A stretch of 11,471 nt of DNA from Mucilaginibacter sp. Its GTDB lineage: Bacteria; Bacteroidota; Bacteroidia; Sphingobacteriales; Sphingobacteriaceae. Made by a program: the position numbers and the translations under genes. Location of the stretch: contig JACMRC010000008.1 in NCBI GenBank assembly GCA_014376655.1, positions 1 to 11,471 on the forward strand, written 5' to 3'. Within the stretch, counting starts at the first letter, position 1. Each line of letters opens with the position of its first letter. Under the pieces are notes generated by a model that was given only the letters and a program-made list of their open reading frames with translations, was not told where the DNA came from and made no database searches. Positions 1-6,396 of this stretch are shown one piece after another.

Positions 1-2128
1 CCAGCGACACGATAGACATCAGCTTGATCAGGATATTCATAGACGGGCCTGAAGTATCTTTAAACGGATCGCCAACAGTATCACCGGTAACTGAAGCCTT
101 ATGCGGTTCTGATTTTTTGTAGTGCATTTCGCCGTTTATCTCCACACCTTTCTCGAATGATTTTTTAGCATTGTCCCATGCACCACCTGCGTTGCTCTGG
201 AAGATCCCCATCAACACACCCGATACTGTTACACCTGCTAATAATCCACCCAAAACCTCCGGGCCGAAGATAAAGCCAACAATTATAGGCGTGATTAAAG
301 CGATAAGTCCCGGAGCAACCATCTCGCGGATAGATGCTTTGGTTGATATAGCTACGCATTTTTCGTACTCGGGTTTAGCTTTGTACTCCATAATGCCCGG
401 GATCTCGCGGAACTGGCGACGAACTTCTTCTACCATCGCCATTGCTGCACGGCCCACAGCCGAAATACATAATGCCGAGAAGATAAAAGGGATCATCCCA
501 CCCACAAATAAACCGGCCAATACGTTGGCTTTGTAAATATCAATATGCTCAATACCGGCAACACCCACAAAAGCGGCAAATAAAGCCAGTGAGGTTAACG
601 CGGCTGATGCGATAGCAAATCCTTTACCTGTAGCGGCGGTAGTGTTACCTACAGCATCCAGGTTGTCTGTACGGTGACGTACTTCCGGTGGCAACTGGCT
701 CATTTCGGCAATACCACCGGCGTTATCGGCGATAGGGCCAAACGCGTCGATAGCTAATTGCATAGCTGTAGTTGCCATCATACCGGCAGCGGCAATAGCC
801 ACACCATATAATCCTGCAAAGAAGAAAGAGCCGTAAATACCGGCAGCCAATACTAAAATTGGCAATACGGTCGATTCCATACCAACAGCTAAACCACCGA
901 TGATGTTGGTAGCGTGTCCGGTTGATGATTGACGGATAATGCTCATAACCGGGCGCTTACCCATTGCAGTATAGTACTCTGTAATTATCGACATTAATGT
1001 ACCTACTACTAAACCTACCAGGATAGACCCATAAACACCGTTTTTGGTGAATACCAATGCGCCTTCTTTAAGCGCACCGTTAGCGTCAATATCACGTTTT
1101 AAATTCATGAAGCCAGTCGGCAACATCCACTGTACTATAAAATAAGTGGCAATAGCGGTTAATATTATTGATACCCAGTTACCTATGTTCAATGCAGTTT
1201 GTACACTGTCTGTTTCGTTTTTAATTTTAACTAATGATGCGCCTATTATAGAGAATATTAAGCCTAAACCGGCAATTACCATCGGTAATAAAACCGGGGC
1301 AATGCCACCCATATTATCATGCGATATAATTTCGCGGCCCAATACCATGGTAGCCAGCATTGTTGCTACGTACGATCCGAATAAATCGGCACCCATACCT
1401 GCAACGTCACCTACGTTATCGCCTACGTTATCGGCAATTGTAGCAGGGTTACGTACATCATCCTCGGGGATACCTGCTTCAACCTTACCAACTAAATCGG
1501 CACCTACGTCGGCAGCTTTGGTATAAATACCACCACCAACACGCGCAAATAACGCTATCGACTCGGCACCTAAAGAGAAACCTGCTAATACGTCTAAGGC
1601 TTTAGCCATAGCATCGCCATTAACATCGCCACCGGTACTTTTAACATACATGGTGTAAAAAACAATAAACAATGATCCTAAACCAATAATTGCTAAACCT
1701 GCAACACCTAAACCCATTACAGTACCACCTGTAAATGATACTTTAAGCGCCTGCGCCAAACTGGTTTTAGCAGCTTGTGTAGTACGTACGTTTGATTTGG
1801 TTGCAATACGCATACCTAAATATCCTGCGAAAGCAGAAAGGAAAGCGCCTATAATAAACGATATGGCTATAACAGGGCTTGATGTATCAACGGTGGTACC
1901 GCTCCAGGCCAGCAATATGGCTGCAACGAAAACAAAGTAGCTCAATACTTTCCACTCGGCACGTAAAAAGGCCATTGCACCATCAGCAATATAGCCTGCA
2001 AGTTCGTTCATTGATGCATCGCCGGTTTCCTGTTTAGTAACCCAGGCCGACTTGATAAGCATAAATAAGATCCCTATTAAACCAAAAACGGGGATTAGAT
2101 AAATTAAGTAAGTGTTCAGAAAATCCAT
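1..2128 (-). CDS. hppA: K+-dependent membrane-bound ion-pumping pyrophosphatase, C-terminus cut by window edge
   Basis: Integral membrane pyrophosphatase: it hydrolyses cytoplasmic PPi and pumps H+ (or Na+) out of the cytoplasm. The frame opens at ATG 2128 (MDFLNTYLIYLIPVFGL) and runs 709 codons to the edge. The family is usually somewhat longer, so only the last helix or so should be missing. PPi/Mg-binding acidic motifs are visible: D207-VGA-D211-LVG-K215-V-E217, the DNVGDNVGD block with D237/D241/D248, and GDTVGDPFKDT (682-692). The helix-12 signature is GNTTAATGKG with A498 and G501, as in K+-dependent enzymes; K+-independent ones carry Lys and Thr there. The gate glutamate is absent from helix 6: G251 and A255 occupy the usual positions (6.53 and 6.57). 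E189 in helix 5 (GAESIALFARV) may replace it, a pattern I recall for Flavobacterium-type H+-PPases, so proton pumping is my inference. No Shine-Dalgarno is seen, as usual in this phylum. Confidence 0.97.
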   Translation of the reverse strand, partial: MDFLNTYLIYLIPVFGLIGILFMLIKSAWVTKQETGDASMNELAGYIADGAMAFLRAEWKVLSYFVFVAAILLAWSGTTVDTSSPVIAISFIIGAFLSAFAGYLGMRIATKSNVRTTQAAKTSLAQALKVSFTGGTVMGLGVAGLAIIGLGSLFIVFYTMYVKSTGGDVNGDAMAKALDVLAGFSLGAESIALFARVGGGIYTKAADVGADLVGKVEAGIPEDDVRNPATIADNVGDNVGDVAGMGADLFGSYVATMLATMVLGREIISHDNMGGIAPVLLPMVIAGLGLIFSIIGASLVKIKNETDSVQTALNIGNWVSIILTAIATYFIVQWMLPTGFMNLKRDIDANGALKEGALVFTKNGVYGSILVGLVVGTLMSIITEYYTAMGKRPVMSIIRQSSTGHATNIIGGLAVGMESTVLPILVLAAGIYGSFFFAGLYGVAIAAAGMMATTAMQLAIDAFGPIADNAGGIAEMSQLPPEVRHRTDNLDAVGNTTAATGKGFAIASAALTSLALFAAFVGVAGIEHIDIYKANVLAGLFVGGMIPFIFSALCISAVGRAAMAMVEEVRRQFREIPGIMEYKAKPEYEKCVAISTKASIREMVAPGLIALITPIIVGFIFGPEVLGGLLAGVTVSGVLMGIFQSNAGGAWDNAKKSFEKGVEINGEMHYKKSEPHKASVTGDTVGDPFKDTSGPSMNILIKLMSIVSL

Positions 2129-2157
2129 ATACGCAGTTAAAATTTATATTTAGTTTG

Positions 2158-2188
2158 TTTGTTTACAGTTGATACAATGATATAATTG
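2158..2188 (+). promoter_or_regulatory. Putative Bacteroidota-type promoter for the APC permease/dacB pair
   Basis: TTTG (2158-2161) is followed after 19 nt by TATAATTG (2181-2188), one mismatch from TAnnTTTG. This would give a leader of roughly 85 nt before the permease ATG at 2280. Its -7 box overlaps the proposed hppA -7 box (2175-2182) on the other strand. Low complexity makes this tentative. Confidence 0.35.
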
Positions 2189-2207
2189 GTTGCGCAAATT
2201 AAGCAAA
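2175..2207 (-). promoter_or_regulatory. Putative Bacteroidota-type promoter for hppA
   Basis: Read on the minus strand, TTTG (2207-2204) is followed after 21 nt by TATCATTG (2182-2175), one mismatch from the Bacteroidota -7 element TAnnTTTG. It lies about 47 nt upstream of the hppA start. A second TTTG at 2198-2195 is too close to serve as the -33 box. The region is AT-rich, so a chance match is possible. Confidence 0.35.
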
Positions 2208-2279
2208 TTAATTTCTTTACAATAGCCTGTCAATTATAAAGTTTTTTGAATAGTTTAGAACTTTAAATCCACACAATTA

Positions 2280-3728
2280 ATGAGTAATCAAACCGAACCA
2301 ACAAAATTAAAAGCCTCGCTTGGCTTATTAGACGGTACCATGATAGTAGCCGGGTCAATGATAGGCTCTGGTATTTTCATTGTAAGTGCCGATATTATAC
2401 GTAATGTAGGCTCGGCAGGCTGGCTGATAGCAGTGTGGTTGATAACCGGATTCATGACCCTTACTGCGGCTGTTAGTTACGGCGAGTTGAGTGCCATGTT
2501 CCCGAAAGCGGGCGGGCAGTACGTGTATTTAAAAGAGGCTTATAATAAACTGATAGCCTTTTTATATGGCTGGAGCTTCTTCGCGGTGATACAAACCGGG
2601 ACAATTGCGGCGGTTGGTGTGGCTTTCTCAAAGTTTACAGCCTATCTAATCCCGGCAGTTAGCGAGGATAATAAGCTATTCTCTACTATGATAGGCTCTT
2701 ATAATTTTACTATCAGCGCTGCGCAATGTGTGTCTATCGTGTTAATTGTCATTCTTACTTATATCAATACCCGTGGTGTTAAAAGCGGCAAGATCATTCA
2801 AAACACCTTCACCCTAACCAAGCTGGCCAGTTTATTTGGGCTGATAATATTTGGGTTGATAATGATTAAAGGCGATGTATGGCACGCCAACTGGACCAAC
2901 GCCTGGGATATCCACAAACTAAATACCGATAACACAACCGTATCCTATACCATGGCGGCGGCTTTGGGTGCCATAGCTGCATCAATGGTAGGCTCAATTT
3001 TTAGCAGCGATGCCTGGAACAACGTAACCTTTATTGCCGGCGAAATGAAGAACCCGCAACGCAACATTGGCTTAAGCTTATTTTTAGGTACGCTGATAGT
3101 TACGCTTATTTACGTTAGCATTAACGTAGTTTATACCGGTGTATTGCCACTGCATGATATTGCCACTGCCGAAAAGGACCGTGTTGCCGTAGCAGCATCG
3201 CAGGTGATTTTTGGGCCGATAGGTACAGTTATCATCGCATTGATGATCATGATATCAACCTTTGGCTGTAACAACGGGTTAATAATGGCAGGTGCGCGTG
3301 TGTACTATACCATGGCTAAGGATGGCCTGTTTTTTAAGCGTACAGGCACTTTAAATAAAAACGCGGTGCCAAGCTTCGGTTTATGGATACAGTGTGCTGT
3401 AGCCAGTATATTATGCCTTAGCGGCCGGTATGGCGACCTCCTGGACATGATATCCTTTGTAGTGGTTATATTTTATGTGTTGACTATTTTCGGCATTTAC
3501 ATACTGCGCGTTAAACGCCCCGATGCCGAGCGCCCGTACAAAGCGTTTGGTTACCCGGTATTACCTGCCATTTATATGATAATGGGCTTAGCCTTTTGTG
3601 TATTACTGATAATCTACAAACCACAATTTACCTGGCCGGGCCTGATTATTGTACTGATTGGCATCCCTATTTATTACATTTCAAAACCAAAAGATACAGA
3701 TGAAGAGCAGGTGGATAGCCCCGTTTAG
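2280..3728 (+). CDS. APC-family amino acid permease (LAT/SteT-like)
   Basis: A 482-residue polytopic membrane protein, the usual size for a 12-helix amino acid-polyamine-organocation transporter. Helix 1 carries the unwound substrate-binding motif GSGIF (residues 29-33). It is followed by the YGELSAMFPKAGGQYVYL segment (about 67-84) typical of the L-type amino acid transporter branch, which includes the Ser/Thr exchanger SteT. Hydrophobic segments continue to about residue 470, with a short charged cytoplasmic tail (KPKDTDEEQ). The role is probably uptake or exchange of neutral amino acids at the inner membrane; the substrate cannot be read from sequence. The start at 2280 is the first ATG, with a conventional short polar N-terminus. 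The last 29 nt overlap the next gene, suggesting co-transcription and coupled translation. A promoter candidate lies at 2158-2188. Confidence 0.9.
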   Translation: MSNQTEPTKLKASLGLLDGTMIVAGSMIGSGIFIVSADIIRNVGSAGWLIAVWLITGFMTLTAAVSYGELSAMFPKAGGQYVYLKEAYNKLIAFLYGWSFFAVIQTGTIAAVGVAFSKFTAYLIPAVSEDNKLFSTMIGSYNFTISAAQCVSIVLIVILTYINTRGVKSGKIIQNTFTLTKLASLFGLIIFGLIMIKGDVWHANWTNAWDIHKLNTDNTTVSYTMAAALGAIAASMVGSIFSSDAWNNVTFIAGEMKNPQRNIGLSLFLGTLIVTLIYVSINVVYTGVLPLHDIATAEKDRVAVAASQVIFGPIGTVIIALMIMISTFGCNNGLIMAGARVYYTMAKDGLFFKRTGTLNKNAVPSFGLWIQCAVASILCLSGRYGDLLDMISFVVVIFYVLTIFGIYILRVKRPDAERPYKAFGYPVLPAIYMIMGLAFCVLLIIYKPQFTWPGLIIVLIGIPIYYISKPKDTDEEQVDSPV

Positions 3729-5118
3729 TTTATTATTAATTGTTAGCCAGGCATGGGCGCAAACTGTCCCGTTACAACAAAAGTTACAGTCGGCTTTTAA
3801 TAAGTTCCAGGCTGATGGGCAGTGTAAGTACGCGGCTATAGGTTTAACTGTGCTGGATGCCAAAACCGGCGAACAGGTATTTGCTGCCAACCCGGATATG
3901 GGTTTGGCACCGGGGTCGACCATGAAAGCGGTTACCTCTGTCACCGCGTTAAATGTTTTGGGAAGCGATTATTTGTTCCATACCGATTTTAGTTACCGTG
4001 GCACCATAGCCAACGGCACCTTAACTGGCGACATCATTATTAAAGGCTACGGCGACCCTACCCTGGGCAGCTGGCGCTGGGATAACACCAAACAAACCTA
4101 CATTCTTAACCAAATGGTATCGGCTTTAAAGAAGGCGGGTATCCGGAAGATTGTAGGCAGGATTATTGGCGATGATTCTTATTACGCCAGCCAGTCTATT
4201 CCAGATGGCTGGATTTGGCAGGACCTGGGGACTTATTACGGCGCAGGCACGTCGGCGCTTTGCTGGGGCGAGAACCAGTTTAGCCTAAAGCTACGCACCG
4301 GCGAGGTTAATACACCGGTAGGCATATTAGGCAGCCAACCGGCTATGCCTTACTTATCTTTTAAAAGCGAATTGATAAACGGCGCAGCAGGCACCGGCGA
4401 CCAGGCGTATGCTTACCTGCCAATGGTGGGCAGCAATATCATGTACGTAAGGGGAACTTACGCTACCGATCAAACCAAGAAAGCCATAGGCACAGCTATC
4501 CCCGACCCACCTTATGATTTGGCCTGGCATTTAATAGATACCCTTAAAACATTAGGCATCACCGTAACAGAGAAAGCCGAATCAAACACCACTATCATTG
4601 CTAAAGGGTTGGCTATGCCGCAGGCTACCACTACCCTGCTTACGCTAACTTCGCCTGCAATGGCAAGTATGCTGTACTGGCAAAACCATATCAGCATTAA
4701 CCTTTTTGCCGAGCAGATGCTATTGGCTGTTGCTAACAAAATGGGCAAGCCTGTTAATACCAGTAATGCTGTGGAAGCGCTGAAAGACTTTTGGAAAGCA
4801 AAAGGTATCGACCCAAATTCAATAAACGTATTTGATGGTAGCGGCCTGTCGCCGGGCAACCGTATCACTACGGCTACGATGGCTAAGATCTTGCAGTCGG
4901 CAACCGCCAATAGCTGGTATACCGACTTTTACAATAGCCTACCCGTTTATAACGATATGCACATGAAAAGCGGCAGCATTAACAGCTGCCAGGCCTACAC
5001 CGGCTACCAAACCCATAACGGCCGCCAGCTATGCTTTAGCATCATTGTAAACAACTACAATGGCTCGGGCCGTGGTATTAGGGAAAAGATGTTTAAGGTT
5101 TTGGATGAGTTGAAGTAG
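3700..5118 (+). CDS. dacB: D-alanyl-D-alanine carboxypeptidase/endopeptidase, PBP4 type (peptidase family S13)
   Basis: A periplasmic penicillin-binding protein that trims peptidoglycan stem peptides or cleaves cross-links. I chose the ATG at 3700 over the upstream in-frame ATG at 3658. From 3700 the protein begins with a clean signal peptide (MKSRWIAPFSLLLIVSQAWA, cut before QTV), whereas the longer form adds a non-signal extension buried in the permease gene. The mature protein has all three serine-acyltransferase motifs: SxxK as S73-TM-K76 (nucleophile and general base), SxN as S332-I-N334, and KTG-type K423-S-G425. The large insert between motifs 1 and 2 is normal for class C PBP4 enzymes. 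At 472 residues it is full length and looks active. It overlaps the permease by 29 nt. The 3' side opens into a repeat-rich gap with no clear U-tract terminator. Confidence 0.93.
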   Translation: MKSRWIAPFSLLLIVSQAWAQTVPLQQKLQSAFNKFQADGQCKYAAIGLTVLDAKTGEQVFAANPDMGLAPGSTMKAVTSVTALNVLGSDYLFHTDFSYRGTIANGTLTGDIIIKGYGDPTLGSWRWDNTKQTYILNQMVSALKKAGIRKIVGRIIGDDSYYASQSIPDGWIWQDLGTYYGAGTSALCWGENQFSLKLRTGEVNTPVGILGSQPAMPYLSFKSELINGAAGTGDQAYAYLPMVGSNIMYVRGTYATDQTKKAIGTAIPDPPYDLAWHLIDTLKTLGITVTEKAESNTTIIAKGLAMPQATTTLLTLTSPAMASMLYWQNHISINLFAEQMLLAVANKMGKPVNTSNAVEALKDFWKAKGIDPNSINVFDGSGLSPGNRITTATMAKILQSATANSWYTDFYNSLPVYNDMHMKSGSINSCQAYTGYQTHNGRQLCFSIIVNNYNGSGRGIREKMFKVLDELK

Positions 5119-5121
5119 GTA

Positions 5122-5154
5122 GTTCATTGGTTCAGTTGTTCATTAGTTTATTGG
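5122..5154. repeat. Degenerate GTTCATTGG-like short repeats
   Basis: Just after the dacB stop, GTTCATTGG, TTCA, GTTGTTCATTA and GTTTATTGG follow one another as decayed tandem units of about 9-11 nt. They look like a simple-sequence tract rather than a terminator. Confidence 0.45.
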
Positions 5155-5176
5155 TCTTGGCGGGTTTATTAGTGTG

Positions 5177-5304
5177 CTGTGTCACGCGTGTGTGAAACAG
5201 ATGAAACAAGTGACACAGTATTATGGATTAACTTATTGATAGATAGAATTTTGCGAAAAATGAGTGAAACAAAATGACACACTATTTTGGGTTTAATTAA
5301 TTGA
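5177..5304. repeat. GTGACACAG inverted repeat plus imperfect ~40-bp direct repeats
   Basis: CTGTGTCAC (5177-5185) and GTGACACAG (5210-5218) form a perfect 9-bp inverted repeat with a 24-nt spacer. The right arm belongs to a unit (5201-5240, ATGAAACAAGTGACACAG...) that recurs imperfectly at 5264-5304 (GTGAAACAAAATGACACAC...), both ending in TTATTGA/TAATTGA. A shorter TGTGAAACAG lies at 5191-5200. No U-tract follows the hairpin, so it is not an obvious terminator for dacB. Confidence 0.55.
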
Positions 5305-5325
5305 CAATTAGCCGATTGCCAAAAT

Positions 5326-5347
5326 AATAAATGTTTAAACATTTATT
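5326..5347. repeat. Perfect 22-bp AT-rich palindrome
   Basis: Both strands read the same for 22 bases, centred on GTTTAAAC at 5333-5340 and flanked by AATAAAT/ATTTATT. It could be a dimeric-protein binding site or a cruciform-prone site. The T7 run at 5360-5366 is too far away for a classic terminator. Confidence 0.7.
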
Positions 5348-5375
5348 GTCTTCGCAGGGTTTTTTTGTATTAATT

Positions 5376-5388
5376 GCGCAAGTATTAG
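5376..5388 (+). repeat. GCGCAAGTNTTAG motif, copy 1
   Basis: GCGCAAGTATTAG, followed by TGGGG. It shares the 13-mer core with copies at 5547-5559, 6150-6162 and, inverted, 6250-6238. This copy lacks the GAAATA prefix of the others. Confidence 0.55.
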
Positions 5389-5470
5389 TGGGGTGCTTGG
5401 GTACCAATAATTTTTACATTCCTGCCAATTGCCCGCTGCAGCACACCAATAACTACCATTTTCACGCGTT

Positions 5471-5537
5471 TATCTACCGAAATCACGCTGTATCACAGTG
5501 TATCACACGCTATCACACTGTATCAACAAGTTATCAC
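5471..5537 (+). repeat. 10-bp periodic TATCAC tandem array
   Basis: Successive 10-mers start TATCTACCGA, AATCACGCTG, TATCACAGTG, TATCACACGC, TATCACACTG, TATCAACAAG, followed after a 1-nt shift by TATCACTCT. The TATCAC core recurs with strict 10-nt spacing over five to six units, placing every copy on nearly the same face of the helix. It ends directly against the second GCGCAAGT motif copy. Confidence 0.75.
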
Positions 5538-5546
5538 TCTGAAATA

Positions 5547-5559
5547 GCGCAAGTGTTAG
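5547..5559 (+). repeat. GCGCAAGTNTTAG motif, copy 2
   Basis: GCGCAAGTGTTAG within the context CTGAAATA...CGCATGG. The GAAATA prefix is shared with the copy at 6150, and the CGCATGG suffix resembles CGCGATGG on the inverted copy near 6231-6250. Confidence 0.6.
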
Positions 5560-5615
5560 CGCATGGTAAACTTATTTTAGGACGATACATTGCAATGTTC
5601 GCCGCCTTTCTCCTT

Positions 5616-5650
5616 GCGATTGCCGCGCTCGTTCCTCGCTCGCAATGACA
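5616..5650 (-). repeat. GTCATTGCGAG-family repeat, copy 1 (minus orientation)
   Basis: On the minus strand this begins TGTCATTGCGAGCGAGGAAC and ends in GCAATCGC. It is a longer variant of the GTCATTGCGAGGAACGAAGC repeat seen in plus orientation at 5726. Its opposite orientation makes the two copies arms of an inverted pair about 75 bp apart, enclosing the small hairpin at 5670-5699. Confidence 0.65.
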
Positions 5651-5669
5651 GAAAAAGGCGTATATATAA

Positions 5670-5699
5670 GTCGAAGTTACGCTGACGCTAACCTTCGAC
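5670..5699. repeat. Short hairpin GTCGAAG...CTTCGAC
   Basis: Perfect 7-bp arms at 5670-5676 and 5693-5699 enclose a 16-nt spacer (TTACGCTGACGCTAAC). It sits between two inverted GTCATTGCGAG-family copies. Confidence 0.5.
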
Positions 5700-5723
5700 C
5701 AGTGGAGCACTATGCTTACCACC

Positions 5724-5983
5724 GCGTCATTGCGAGGAACGAAGCAATCTCTACGCATGCTGATCAAATGTGTCAGGCTTCTTTTACAAAAAATGATACC
5801 GTATTAGCTTATGGTCGGTGTTATCACCGCACCACTTGTGCACGGCTGGTGCGGTGATAACACCGACCAGAGGCTGAAGCCATAATTGGTATATATGATA
5901 GTCAAGGTATATTGGCTGTCAATATAAGCAATTATCATAATTGATTTGCATGTGCACAGATTGCTTCGTTACAGCAATGACGC
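5724..5983. mobile_element. MITE-like 260-bp element with ~44-bp inverted ends
   Basis: The left end (5724-5767) starts GCGTCATTGCGAGGAACGAA. The right end (5983-5941, minus strand) starts GCGTCATTGCTGTAACGAAG. Aligned by eye they match at about 35 of 44 positions, including AACGAAGCAATCT, CATGC and ATCAA blocks. Between them lie an AT-rich interior and the perfect 23-bp stem at 5812-5869. No coding frame is evident, so it would be non-autonomous. No clear target-site duplication was found. It could instead be a composite of two independent palindromic repeats. Confidence 0.45.
5812..5869. repeat. Perfect 23-bp inverted repeat with 12-nt loop
   Basis: The arm 5812-5834 (TGGTCGGTGTTATCACCGCA plus three more bases) is the exact reverse complement of 5847-5869, with loop CTTGTGCACGGC. 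GTGTTATCAC inside each arm is itself close to palindromic. No T-run follows on either strand, so it is not a typical intrinsic terminator. It is the strongest single hairpin in the window. Confidence 0.85.
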
Positions 5984-6019
5984 GCGGCGAGGTTGCGGTA
6001 AGGCATTGTGCAGATATAG

Positions 6020-6113
6020 TTCCCCTCTTGAGAGGGCGCGTTGGGCTGTGCGGCGGCAGGGGTGTGTTAAACGCGCGAAAGGACACACCCCTCCGCCCCT
6101 CTCAAGAGGGGAA
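6020..6113. repeat. Two-tier C/G-rich hairpin (CCCCTCTTGAGAGGG family)
   Basis: Outer arms TTCCCCTCTTGAGAGGG (6020-6036) and its exact complement (6097-6113) enclose a second perfect 10-bp stem, AGGGGTGTGT (6058-6067) with ACACACCCCT (6083-6092). Each outer arm is itself a small palindrome. The segment to its right (GAATCGCACGGGGCCATCGC) recurs in diverged form after 7628. Confidence 0.8.
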
Positions 6114-6143
6114 TCGCACGGGGCCATCGCTTTTTCTACTCCT

Positions 6144-6264
6144 GAAATAGCGCAAGTCTTAGTGTGAGGGCCTGTGTCCATAGCCTGACTTGTGCTATAT
6201 TGAAAGCACAAGTCGGCCCCTTGCTTTGGCCATCGCGCTAAGACTTGCGCCAGGGGGGGGGCCG
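6144..6264. repeat. Nested hairpin element of the GCGCAAGTNTTAG family
   Basis: Outer arms GCGCAAGTCTTAG (6150-6162) and the exact complement (6238-6250) enclose a perfect 10-bp stem GACTTGTGCT/AGCACAAGTC (6187-6196 and 6205-6214, 8-nt loop). The inner arm is a one-base variant (AGCACAAGT) of the outer AGCGCAAGT motif, so the element looks like the same palindrome nested in itself. A third pairing, CGGCCCC (6214-6220) with GGGGCCG (6258-6264), competes with the outer stem. Confidence 0.75.
6253..6261 (+). repeat. G9 homopolymer tract
   Basis: Nine consecutive G residues, about 135 nt before the DUF3179 start, at the right edge of the nested hairpin. Such tracts slip easily in replication and are also prone to sequencing error. 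Confidence 0.6.
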
Positions 6265-6396
6265 TGCTGAATGCAGTATGGGCTTTGCTTTCTTAATGCC
6301 ATTATACTTGTTATAAAATATTTCTTGTTTCATCGGCTTTAGACGGAAAAAAGCTACATTAGTGATAACCAATTAGATGAGATCTGGCCCCCTGTA

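Larger units (their letters stand above)
5119..6396. other. Repeat-rich intergenic island, no supported gene
   Basis: About 1.28 kb between dacB and the DUF3179 gene. Several short frames are open here, but all are built from the palindromic repeats, overlap on both strands and resemble no protein family I know. The region holds, in order: GTTCATT-type degenerate repeats, GAAACA/GACACA direct repeats, a perfect 22-bp palindrome, a 10-bp periodic TATCAC array, inverted GTCATTGCGAG copies enclosing hairpins, a two-tier C/G-rich hairpin and a nested GCGCAAGT hairpin ending in a G9 run. This looks like successive insertion of several intergenic repeat families. Confidence 0.8.

Noticed and set aside
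171..1526. Plus-strand open frames at 171-536 and 1146-1526, and a minus frame at 165-359
   Set aside because: They lie inside hppA in other frames, and their translations have no family features, whereas the hppA frame carries all pyrophosphatase motifs.
3658..3699. Longer N-terminus for the carboxypeptidase from ATG 3658
   Set aside because: It would place 14 extra residues before a clear signal peptide and deepen the overlap with the permease.
3681..4910. Minus-strand open frames 3681-3944 and 4512-4910
   Set aside because: Antisense shadows of the carboxypeptidase gene with no recognisable motifs.
5471..5537. CRISPR array or plasmid-type iteron origin
   Set aside because: Units are only 10 bp without spacers, no cas or rep gene is present, and the setting is chromosomal. 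The iteron idea has no supporting neighbour.
5331..5857. Open frames 5331-5648, 5645-5857 (plus) and 5534-5767 (minus)
   Set aside because: Composed of palindromes and tandem repeats; repeat-derived peptides such as EIAQVL appear, and there is no coding signature.
5941..6211. Three overlapping open frames 5941-6150, 5946-6167 (plus) and 5969-6211 (minus)
   Set aside because: They read through the C/G-rich hairpin and GCGCAAGT repeats; frames open on both strands are a by-product of inverted repeats.
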